Virus record (IMG/VR): IMGVR_UViG_3300024344_000134
Span: 1 to 22,736 of that record
DNA length: 22,736 nt
Strand: one strand, 5' to 3'
Source of the DNA: a virus
The notes under the pieces were generated by a model. It had not been told where the DNA came from and did no database searches. It saw nothing but the letters and a program-made list of their open reading frames with translations. Of the stretch, positions 14,211-21,146 are shown in pieces (position 1 is the stretch's first letter; each line of letters starts with the position of its first letter). Both the position numbers and the translations under genes were made by a program.

Positions 14211-14833
14211 CTGTAAGGCCATCCTAAATTCCATATTACTAAACTATGTCTAGATCCTTTTTTAACTGGGCACACTCTGTGCCAAACAAAACCAGGGAAT
14301 ACAACTAAAGATCCTTTAGGTAGTATTTCTTTACACTTTCTAATGTTAGGTTTTTTATCCGGGTCTAAGTTTCTAAAATCAAATTCTAACTCACCACCTT
14401 TATAATCTTTTGGGTCTGATAAAGTAACTGTGACAGATAGCTTTCTAATTTTACCATTTGATGGATCTCCTTCTTGTCTTTGATAGGGTCTATCCCACCC
14501 ATCACAATGCCAATCATAAAACTGACCTTTTTCATATTTTGTAAATTGACAATTTTCAGAATAATCCCATTGAAAATTCCAGCCTGCACTTGCATTTGCT
14601 TCATGAATGTATGGATGTATTTCTCTATATATCCATCTATCAGACATCCAAACAATGTTAGAATCTCTTTTTTGTTTTAGATCTTTTATTTCTTTTTGAT
14701 TTAATTTTTTATCACCGTATCCACCTGTAATCGCCATTTGATCTTGTATAGATTTACCATACTTAACAATGTCGTCACAAATACGTTCTGGGATTGCTGA
14801 TTGAAAGTACCAATAATAATTTGTTAAATTCAT
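14207..14833 (-). CDS. 2OG-Fe(II) oxygenase, prolyl/PKHD hydroxylase type, first of the trio
   Basis: This 208-residue enzyme has a full set of active-site residues: FYDWHCDGW (105-113) with His109 and Asp111, distal His185 in GFVWHRVCP, and Arg195 in GSRHSLVIWNLGWP, the usual +10 spacing for binding 2-oxoglutarate. KLSVTVTLSDPKDYKGGEL (131-149) is the characteristic strand-and-turn of the P4Hc/PKHD group. Members hydroxylate protein side chains, or less often small molecules or nucleobases. It is the first gene after a promoter embedded in the 3' end of the glycine-rich gene at 14866-16746 and is coupled to the next oxygenase by ATGA. I see no good Shine-Dalgarno sequence before the ATG; with a predicted leader of about 13 bases, initiation may be nearly leaderless. 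Confidence 0.9.
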   Translation of the reverse strand: MNLTNYYWYFQSAIPERICDDIVKYGKSIQDQMAITGGYGDKKLNQKEIKDLKQKRDSNIVWMSDRWIYREIHPYIHEANASAGWNFQWDYSENCQFTKYEKGQFYDWHCDGWDRPYQRQEGDPSNGKIRKLSVTVTLSDPKDYKGGELEFDFRNLDPDKKPNIRKCKEILPKGSLVVFPGFVWHRVCPVKKGSRHSLVIWNLGWPYR

Positions 14834-14852
14834 AATATGTCTTTATGAATTT

Positions 14853-14880
14853 AATATAGCATTTCCTATGAGACTGTCAA
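14853..14880 (-). promoter_or_regulatory. Sigma70-type promoter for the oxygenase cassette
   Basis: Minus strand: a perfect TTGACA -35 (14875-14880) and a TATATT -10 (14853-14858) with a 16-base spacer. The -35 is formed by the Leu-Thr codons of the last residues (GTLTVS) of the upstream glycine-rich protein. The predicted start lies near 14846, about 13 bases before the ATG of the first oxygenase. Confidence 0.6.
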
Positions 14881-16746
14881 GGTACCAGAGGCTGTAAATC
14901 TTGCAACTGTTGTACAACCTGGAGCAGGAGATACTGAATTAGTTCCTGGAGTTACTGAAAATGATTTTGAATTAGGTCCTCTTACAATAACAACACCTGA
15001 ACCACCTTTTCCACCAGGAGTACAAACACCTGGAGTAGGAGACGCTCCTGATCCACCACCTCCACCACCACCAGATCCTACATTAGCAGTTCCTGATCCA
15101 CCACCAAAATTTCCTGGAGTTCTTCTTCCACCATTTCCACCACCAGCTTTTCCTGCACCTGTACATCCGTTGTTACCCGCAGCACCACCTCCACCACCAG
15201 CGTACGCTACACAACTTCCTGTAATTGCATTACATGCTCCGCAACCACCAGGTCCACCTTTAACACAACAACCAACTCCACCAGCTACACCAACTGAGCC
15301 AATACCACCTCCACCACCACCGGCGTTTGGATTTCCGTTTCCACCAGCATTACCTTGAGGGATAGGAGACCTTGGAGGAGTATTACCAGCAGCAGCTGGT
15401 CCTCCAGGAGTACCACCTCCACCACCTGATCCACCGGTTTTTCCAGCATAACCAGGAGAAGAGTGAACTCCACCACCACCTCCACCACCATCGGATGTTA
15501 TTTTATCTGTATTTTCTGTACCACAAACATTGAATATTGAAGCTGAACCAGTAGTTCCCGCTTGTCCTGGTGAACTTGAAGGAGTACCACCATCTCCACC
15601 ACCTCCAACAGTTATGTTGTATGTTCCTACATTTATACTTAATGCGCTTCCTCTTAATGGACTTGGTCCATAACCAGATGCACGATAACCTCCTGCACCT
15701 CCACCACCAGCTCCATCATTACATGGTGCATATCCAGAACCTCCACCACCTGCTCCACCTACTACTAAATAATCTATTGTAGTTCCTACTACAGGCCATG
15801 TTCCTTGTTTCTTAGCTTGAAACTGACTTTGCATTGACCACACACCACTTGCTTTATTAATTTCTTTTATTAAAACTATACCTGGGCCACCTGTTCCACC
15901 AGCAGCATTATTACCACCAGCTCCACCTCCACCACCAGAATTTGTAGTTCCAGCTACACCTGCAGCGCAAGCTAATCCACCTTTTCCACCACCTCCAACT
16001 CCACCTGCTTGAGGAGCACCAGATGCATGTCTGTTTCCACCTCCTCCACCACCAGCAAATTGTCCACACACAGTAGCTCCTCTGCATGAAGAATTTGCAA
16101 TATAAAAAGGTTGAGGGGCAGATCCAAAAGTAGAAGTAACTGGAGATCCAGCTCCTCCTGTTCCGCCTCCTGTTGATCCTGGATGTGATCCAGATGTTCC
16201 AGCAGCTCCAACTGCAGCCGCACCACCGCCACCGCCGCCACCGTAATTCGTTCCTGGTCCTGGTCCTCCCGGATCGGGACTACCAGCTCCACCATCATTT
16301 CCTTGACAAGCAGTTCCACTACCAGCAGCTTTAGCTGGTACTGCTCCACCACCACCTGAGCCTCCTGGTCCACCGACAGCTCCATTACCACCACCAAAAC
16401 CACCACCTGTTGATGTAATACAAAAGCCTACTGAATTATTTCCTGTACCACCAGGATTTCCATTAGGACCCGGAGTTCCTCCTCCGCCAACTGTAACGGG
16501 ATAAGATACGTTTCCACAAACTGATACTGAAGAAGATATTTGTAAACCACCAGCACCACCACCGGCTGCTGTTCCACCGCCGCCACCCCCGCCACCACCG
16601 ACGATTAGTGTATCGACTACTCTTGTTCCTGGTTGTGTTGTAATTGTTCCTGTAGAAGTTTTAGATGTAACTTTACACTTACCAAAAGAAGCTTGGTTAA
16701 GTTTTCCTATTATTCCGCCGTTTGCTGATCCTGCTGGACTAGCCAT
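14866..16746 (-). CDS. Glycine-rich tail fibre / adhesin candidate, two-unit form (626 aa)
   Basis: The protein is dominated by runs of Gly broken by Pro, Ala, Ser and Asn, in two units. Unit 1 begins VVDTLIVGGGGGGGGG near 43 and ends with VLIKEINKASGVWSM. Unit 2 begins TTIDYLVVGGAGGGG near 320 and ends GVVIVRGPNSKSFSVTPGTN. A short beta tail, RFTASGTLTVS, closes it. Each unit has a hydrophobic strand, a poly-Gly lattice and a beta strand ending in a GG turn (YPVTVGGGG, YNITVGGGG). Polyglycine-helix adhesins such as the gp38 tips of T-even phages are a known precedent. Cysteines recur (VSVCGN, VGFCITS), which is unusual. AAGGAG precedes the ATG by 7 bases. Its N-terminus, unit order and C-terminus parallel the gene at 17253-19955, so the two are paralogues. 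Confidence 0.85.
   Translation of the reverse strand: MASPAGSANGGIIGKLNQASFGKCKVTSKTSTGTITTQPGTRVVDTLIVGGGGGGGGGTAAGGGAGGLQISSSVSVCGNVSYPVTVGGGGTPGPNGNPGGTGNNSVGFCITSTGGGFGGGNGAVGGPGGSGGGGAVPAKAAGSGTACQGNDGGAGSPDPGGPGPGTNYGGGGGGGAAAVGAAGTSGSHPGSTGGGTGGAGSPVTSTFGSAPQPFYIANSSCRGATVCGQFAGGGGGGNRHASGAPQAGGVGGGGKGGLACAAGVAGTTNSGGGGGAGGNNAAGGTGGPGIVLIKEINKASGVWSMQSQFQAKKQGTWPVVGTTIDYLVVGGAGGGGSGYAPCNDGAGGGGAGGYRASGYGPSPLRGSALSINVGTYNITVGGGGDGGTPSSSPGQAGTTGSASIFNVCGTENTDKITSDGGGGGGGVHSSPGYAGKTGGSGGGGGTPGGPAAAGNTPPRSPIPQGNAGGNGNPNAGGGGGGIGSVGVAGGVGCCVKGGPGGCGACNAITGSCVAYAGGGGGAAGNNGCTGAGKAGGGNGGRRTPGNFGGGSGTANVGSGGGGGGGSGASPTPGVCTPGGKGGSGVVIVRGPNSKSFSVTPGTNSVSPAPGCTTVARFTASGTLTVS
15677..15699 (-). 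repeat. Copy of a 23-base exact match shared with 18934-18956
   Basis: It lies in the conserved GGYRASGYG-coding segment of the second unit. The flanks on both sides also match well, so this is the most conserved stretch between the two adhesin genes and a possible site for homologous exchange. Confidence 0.8.
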
Positions 16747-16756
16747 ATGAGTCTCC

Positions 16757-17215
16757 TTATGCGGATACCCAAGCTAGCGCTGATGCATCCCAGTTAAAAT
16801 CTTGTGGTTCTGTGTCGTATGAATTTGTTGAATTATTCCAAACACCTTCATCTTTAGCAGTCCATCTTTGATTATCTTCATCCCAAGCAATAGTATATCT
16901 TTTATCGCCGTCATATGTAGTAACTGTTGGATTAGGGACTGGTGCTTCCCAATCATCATTTGCGTTTAATGACCAAGATGCGTAAGGTTGTGGTGAAATA
17001 AATTTATCTTTTACAGAGTCGTATGTATATCCAATACCTGCGTATTGTTTTCTAAAATTGTGATTATAAGAAGTTTGTTTCCAAGTTCCACCTTTAAAAA
17101 AGTTTTGACACCATGTTTCTCCATCAACATGCATGTCTGAAGGAACACAATCGTTTCCTACAACAACAACTCTAGTTACTTTATTATCTCCATCTAATTC
17201 TGCGAAATGTGCCAT
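16757..17215 (-). CDS. Conserved marine-phage fibre-neighbour protein (MAHFAELD type)
   Basis: This 152-residue protein starts MAHFAELDGDNKVTRVVVV, an opening I recognise from many cyanophage and pelagiphage hypothetical proteins coded next to tail fibres. The central part has GGTWKQTSYNHNFRKQYAGI (42-61) and SPQPYASWSLNAND (74-87), also typical. The C-terminus is Trp-rich (IAWDEDNQRWTAKDEGVWNN), suggesting a small beta domain. It is secretion-signal free and has no membrane segment. It lies between the two glycine-rich adhesin genes, with AAGGAG 7 bases before the ATG and a strong promoter just upstream. A fibre-assembly or fibre-tip role is inferred from position only. Confidence 0.8.
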   Translation of the reverse strand: MAHFAELDGDNKVTRVVVVGNDCVPSDMHVDGETWCQNFFKGGTWKQTSYNHNFRKQYAGIGYTYDSVKDKFISPQPYASWSLNANDDWEAPVPNPTVTTYDGDKRYTIAWDEDNQRWTAKDEGVWNNSTNSYDTEPQDFNWDASALAWVSA

Positions 17216-17238
17216 ATTATTACTCCTTAAATTTATAT

Positions 17239-17267
17239 TTTATATTTTAATTTTAACTTATTGTCAA
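17239..17267 (-). promoter_or_regulatory. Strong sigma70-type promoter embedded in the end of the 900-aa adhesin gene
   Basis: Minus strand: perfect TTGACA (17262-17267), 17-base spacer, TATAAA (17239-17244). A second TATAAA follows at 17232-17237. The -35 is encoded by the Leu-Thr codons of the GTLTIS tail and the stop codon lies in the spacer. Transcription would start near 17232, about 17 bases before the ATG of the 152-residue gene. This is the best promoter in the window. Confidence 0.7.
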
Positions 17268-19955
17268 CGTTCCATTAACTGTAAATGTCATTACAGTACA
17301 GCCTCCTGCAGGGCCTGGTAATGTTGCTTTTGTGTTAGTTCCTGGGGCTACACTATAGCCTGGTCCAGCCGGTCCTGGTGCTCTTAATATAACGACCCCT
17401 GATCCACCTGCTCCACCACTATTATTATAGGACGGATTATAAGAACCTTGGGCACCGCCACCGCCGCCACCTCTATTAACGGTTCCAGTTCCACCAGTTC
17501 CACAATTAGCTTTACTTCCTGCTCCACCTGTTCCACACGGAGAAGCTGCTCCAACTGTTCCTGGTCCTGGGGCTCCATTATAACCTACACCACCTCCGCC
17601 ACCACCAGCGTAAGATAATGCTGATCCTGAAATACTGTTTGGTGCTCCTGCTCCACCTCTACCAGCTTGAATTGGACTTTGTGGTCCTGGTGCACCAACT
17701 CCTGCTTCAGTTGCTCCACCTCCGCCACCACCAGCTGTTTCTCCATTTTGAGATGAATTACCACCAGGGAAACCTTGTGATGCACAAGTTCTTGGAATAT
17801 TTCCTGCGCCACCATAAGCACCTGTACCACCTGGTCCTGGGGGAGTTTGCCCTGGATTATTTAATGGGTTTTCACCCATGTAACCACCTGCTCCAGATCC
17901 ACCATCTCTGGCATCTATCCCTGATGCTCCAGAACTAGCACCACCACCACATGAAGGCGCTGATCCGCCACCACCACCAGCAGATGTAATATATCCTACA
18001 GAAGAGCATCCTCCTCTAACGTTTGCTGCACCACCAGCACCAACTTGAACATAATTTGCTCCTGGTTCTAAAAATACTTTTGTTCCACCTGGAAAAGAAG
18101 TTCTATAACCACCTCCACCTCCACCACCACCAGAGTATGTTGTTGCAGGTGTTACTCCTCCACCACCACCGCCTGCTACTACTAAGTAATCAAAACCGTT
18201 AGAAGGTACATCTCCAACTATATTTAAATTTGCTGATGCTTTAAATTTTGCAATAAAAGTTGATACACCACCGTCTGGTGAACAGACTGGAGCGCAAGAA
18301 CTATTTGTTGTTACATATTGATTTGTTCTTAAAATTACAATTCCTGAACCACCATTACCTGAAGGATATGTTCCACTACTACTTGTTCCTCTAGAACCAG
18401 CTCCTCCTCCACCACCAGTATTAACCGATCCAGATGTTCCAGGACTAGCATTACCACCAGCTCCTCCACCACCATATCCACCGTTTCTTGGTGAGCCTGG
18501 TGTACCTTCGGTACCACCACCTCCACCACCGGCATAATATCTATTTCCTCCTGTTATCTCATTTGGTGCTCCCGTACCACCTGGGCCACCAGGGGTATTA
18601 GTAGTAGCTCCGCCACCGCCACCACCTCTTCTGGCTCCTGGATTGTTAGCACCACCTGGGTTTCCTTCTGGTATGGTAAAGCCACCCGCATTTCCAGTTC
18701 CTCCGGATAAAAGTGCACCACATGGTTCACCAGGTGCTCCACCTCCTGAACCTCCTGGTCTAGTTCCACCACCACCTCCAGATGCTGTTATCGTTAAAAA
18801 GCTTGAAGGTCCTCCACAGTGTCCTGGATGTCCTGGAGAAGCGTCTCCTGTTCCACCAGCTCCAACTACGACTGGATAAGTCCCTAAACTTGCACATAAT
18901 ATTGTTCCTTGCAGTGGGCTCGGTCCATATCCTGATGCACGATAACCTCCTGCACCACCTCCTGAATAAGGTGATCCACCACCTCCACCACCACCTACTA
19001 TTAAATAATCTATATAAGCTTTTCTTGAAGCCCATGAATTTGTTAATCTTTTTTCGTAAACACTATTCATACTCCAGACTCCTGGAGCATTGTTTAATTC
19101 TTTTACTATTACAACTCCTGACCCACCTATTCCTCTAGGGCCTGTTGCTGGATGAGGTGTTCCACCACCACCAGTTCCACCGCCGCCACCACCAGTATTT
19201 GCAGCTCCAAGAGAAGGATTTAATGGTCCTGCTGGATCATCACTTACACCTATTCCTTTTCCGCCACCACCTGGTCCGGCTGCACCACCTGTATAACTTG
19301 AGTTAGCAGCTCCACCGCCACCACCAGCTCTTAATGTACAATCTCCTGGCCATGCAGATGAACCTGTTCCACCATCTCCACCTTTAGGACCTGATCCGTT
19401 TTGACCAACTGCGCCTTTTCCACCGCCGCCACCGCCGCCGTGAGAACAAGCATTAGGATTTCCTGTTCCACCAGCATTACCTTGTGAACATGGACCAGCT
19501 GAACCACCAGCTTTTCCCCAGCCACCGCCGCCGCCAGATCCACCTGGAGCACCAACTGCTGGTCCTGGAGTTGGGGAAGGTTGAGAAGGACCTCTTTGAT
19601 CCGTTCCTCCGCCACCGCCGCCAGTTGAAGTTATACAAAAACCTACTGAATTAGTTCCTGCACCTGCACATGAACCACCTCCTGGGGGAGCAACACCTGC
19701 TGCACCTCCACCACCAACTGTAATTGGATAATCTGTGCCACCTGTAACAGTTGCATTACAAGAACTTAAATAACCACCTGCTCCGCCTCCGCCACCAGAT
19801 GCACCGCCACCACCGCCGCCACCGACGACTAAAACATCTACTTTTGTAGTTCCTGGTTGTGTTGTAAAAGTTGAAGTTGATTTTACTTGAGTAACTTTAT
19901 CACCACCACTAGAAGTTACATTACAAGGTCCAATTATTCCGCCATTGCCAGCCAT
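17253..19955 (-). CDS. Glycine-rich tail fibre / adhesin candidate, three-unit form (900 aa)
   Basis: Three successive poly-Gly units can be seen. They start at VDVLVVGGGGGGG (39-51), YIDYLIVGGGGGGG (about 312) and FDYLVVAGGGGGG (about 585), each with a strand ending in VGGGG or VGAGG and closing with GSG(I/V)VI(V/L). Between units 1 and 2 is the linker NNAPGVWSM, a GVWS(L/M) element seen in many marine phage fibres. The C-terminus is TFTVNGTLTIS. Cysteines recur at intervals (SSCNA, GFCITS, GPCSQG, NACSHG). The N-terminus shares NGGIIG, TQPGT and the first strand with the 626-residue protein. A strong AGGAGG lies about 10 bases before the ATG. A cell-surface-binding fibre of polyglycine-helix type is the best guess; the target is unknown. 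Confidence 0.85.
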   Translation of the reverse strand: MAGNGGIIGPCNVTSSGGDKVTQVKSTSTFTTQPGTTKVDVLVVGGGGGGGASGGGGGAGGYLSSCNATVTGGTDYPITVGGGGAAGVAPPGGGSCAGAGTNSVGFCITSTGGGGGGTDQRGPSQPSPTPGPAVGAPGGSGGGGGWGKAGGSAGPCSQGNAGGTGNPNACSHGGGGGGGKGAVGQNGSGPKGGDGGTGSSAWPGDCTLRAGGGGGAANSSYTGGAAGPGGGGKGIGVSDDPAGPLNPSLGAANTGGGGGGTGGGGTPHPATGPRGIGGSGVVIVKELNNAPGVWSMNSVYEKRLTNSWASRKAYIDYLIVGGGGGGGSPYSGGGAGGYRASGYGPSPLQGTILCASLGTYPVVVGAGGTGDASPGHPGHCGGPSSFLTITASGGGGGTRPGGSGGGAPGEPCGALLSGGTGNAGGFTIPEGNPGGANNPGARRGGGGGGATTNTPGGPGGTGAPNEITGGNRYYAGGGGGGTEGTPGSPRNGGYGGGGAGGNASPGTSGSVNTGGGGGAGSRGTSSSGTYPSGNGGSGIVILRTNQYVTTNSSCAPVCSPDGGVSTFIAKFKASANLNIVGDVPSNGFDYLVVAGGGGGGVTPATTYSGGGGGGGGYRTSFPGGTKVFLEPGANYVQVGAGGAANVRGGCSSVGYITSAGGGGGSAPSCGGGASSGASGIDARDGGSGAGGYMGENPLNNPGQTPPGPGGTGAYGGAGNIPRTCASQGFPGGNSSQNGETAGGGGGGATEAGVGAPGPQSPIQAGRGGAGAPNSISGSALSYAGGGGGGVGYNGAPGPGTVGAASPCGTGGAGSKANCGTGGTGTVNRGGGGGGAQGSYNPSYNNSGGAGGSGVVILRAPGPAGPGYSVAPGTNTKATLPGPAGGCTVMTFTVNGTLTIS
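18934..18956 (-). repeat. Copy of a 23-base exact match shared with 15677-15699
   Basis: It codes the GGYRASG part of the second unit of the 900-residue adhesin. Its partner lies in the second unit of the 626-residue adhesin. Confidence 0.8.
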
Positions 19956-19967
19956 AATTTAAACCTC

Positions 19968-20360
19968 CTATGCGTCGTCTAATACTTCATATGATATGAA
20001 TAAGTCCAGATCAGATGCAGCACTAGCTCCACCTTTGAGTACGTCTGTTTCTCTTAAATAAATTGGTGTGTCTGATAAAACTAACGTTGCGTTAGCGGGA
20101 ATCGAAACTACTTTTGCTAAATAAACATCAGATGCTCCAGATGCAACAGTACCTCCAGCAGAAGTAGTTGCTCCTGCGTCTATGTAAACTGTAACATCAG
20201 CTGCTGCTGAAGTGTCAACATTCGCAACTGTCATTCTATTAATTTTAATTAATTTGTCTGCGGCAACTGTAAACAAAGTTGTAGTTGTAGTTGCTGTTAA
20301 ATTCCATCCTACGGATTCACCGTAGATACTTGATACTGCTACTATATTCGGGTTTGCCAT
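19968..20360 (-). CDS. Small beta-rich virion protein, paralogue of 10036-10377
   Basis: The 130-residue protein is Thr/Ala/Val-rich and all-beta in pattern: FTVAADKLIKINRMTVANV (30-48), then DVTVYID, then VVSIPANATLVLSDTPIYL, and a final strand LDLFISYEVLDD. It aligns along its length with the 113-residue protein at 10036-10377, with an extra Gly/Ser-rich loop (TTSAGGTVASGASD) in the middle. AAGGAA stands about 8 bases before the ATG. It lies between a fibre-like gene and the three-unit adhesin, so a virion surface or fibre-joint role is likely. No enzyme motif is visible. Confidence 0.8.
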   Translation of the reverse strand: MANPNIVAVSSIYGESVGWNLTATTTTTLFTVAADKLIKINRMTVANVDTSAAADVTVYIDAGATTSAGGTVASGASDVYLAKVVSIPANATLVLSDTPIYLRETDVLKGGASAASDLDLFISYEVLDDA

Positions 20361-20381
20361 AATTTAATTCCTTTTTGTTTC

Positions 20382-21086
20382 TTATCCGAAAATCATTGCC
20401 ATTGCAATAGCTTTTCCTGTTGTTATACCAAAAGATGATGTTGCTGTCCAGCCCAGTGTTCCCGAACCATCTGTAGTTACTAGAGCTGTGCTTGAAGCCC
20501 CTACTGCAGCTGGTAAAGTTAACGTATAAGAAGTTGCTGTAGCAGCTGATTTAATACCTATATAAGCTGAGTTATCAGCATCATTTAATTTTAATGCATT
20601 TTGATTATTTAATGTAATTTCTGAAAAAGCAGAAAAAACATCGATTACGCTAGGATTACTACTTTCACCATCTACATAAATAAGTTTATATCCTTTATCT
20701 GTAGTAGACCATGTAACCGTTCCACCTGATCCAGAAACAGTTTTAAATTGAACAGTATATGCTCCACTTGTACTATTTTTAACTAAGTACCAATTTTCAA
20801 CATCGTTAGGAACTGTTACAATTTTAGCTCCTGTAATTGCTTCAGGAGAAACTGCTCCTAAAATAATTACTCTAGTTGCAAGAGTCGCTCCAGTCGATCC
20901 ATCTGATACAGCAAGAGCTGTAGTGTTTGCTCCAGATCCTCCAGCGTTTAAAGTTTGAACTTTAAAACCACCTTGAATTTGTTCTATAATATTTAAATTA
21001 GTATTAGTCTTTGTTCCCCAAGTACCGGCGTTTTCACCAGTAGCCATTAATTCTACGCCGAGAGGTGTGTAAGTTGATGATGACAT
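20382..21086 (-). CDS. Tail-fibre-like protein with conserved N- and C-terminal signatures
   Basis: This 234-residue protein starts with YTPLGVELMATGENAGTWG, followed by TKTNTNLNIIEQ, an N-terminal virion-attachment signature I recognise from many marine phage fibre proteins. Beta-rich segments follow. A second recognisable block is KLNDADNSAYIGIKSAATAT (about 166-185) with SYTLTLPAA, a unit typical of phage fibre and host-specificity proteins. It ends SFGITTGKAIAMAMIFG, a C-terminus also shared widely in this group. The length suits a short fibre or connector rather than a full-length receptor-binding protein. AGGAGA stands about 9 bases before the ATG, and a good promoter sits in the 60-base gap upstream. 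The function is inferred from the family pattern. Confidence 0.85.
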   Translation of the reverse strand: MSSSTYTPLGVELMATGENAGTWGTKTNTNLNIIEQIQGGFKVQTLNAGGSGANTTALAVSDGSTGATLATRVIILGAVSPEAITGAKIVTVPNDVENWYLVKNSTSGAYTVQFKTVSGSGGTVTWSTTDKGYKLIYVDGESSNPSVIDVFSAFSEITLNNQNALKLNDADNSAYIGIKSAATATSYTLTLPAAVGASSTALVTTDGSGTLGWTATSSFGITTGKAIAMAMIFG

Positions 21087-21111
21087 CTTTAATTATCTCC
21101 TAGTTAATTGG

Positions 21112-21140
21112 TTTATATTGTTTATTTAGTTTTAAGTCAA
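21112..21140 (-). promoter_or_regulatory. Sigma70-type promoter ahead of the fibre-like gene
   Basis: Minus strand: TTGACT (21135-21140), 17-base spacer, TATAAA (21112-21117), each 5 of 6 to consensus. It lies entirely in the 60-base gap between the repeat protein and the fibre-like gene. The predicted start, near 21105, leaves a leader of about 19 bases that contains the Shine-Dalgarno sequence. Confidence 0.65.
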
Positions 21141-21146
21141 ACATAA

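Noticed and set aside
14211-14234. Longer start for the middle oxygenase (ATG at 14234 or 14222)
   Set aside because: It adds only 4-8 residues and a longer overlap, whereas the ATG at 14210 makes a standard ATGA junction. The longer form cannot be excluded.
15170-19138. Many plus-strand open frames rich in Pro, His and Leu opposite the glycine-rich genes
   Set aside because: GGN codons read in reverse give CCN and related codons without stops, so long antisense frames arise automatically. None has a good ribosome site or sensible composition.
15000-19830. Dense CCACCACCACC tracts that resemble short repeats or a CRISPR-like array
   Set aside because: They have no fixed repeat/spacer length, lie in frame within coding sequence and are explained by Gly runs.
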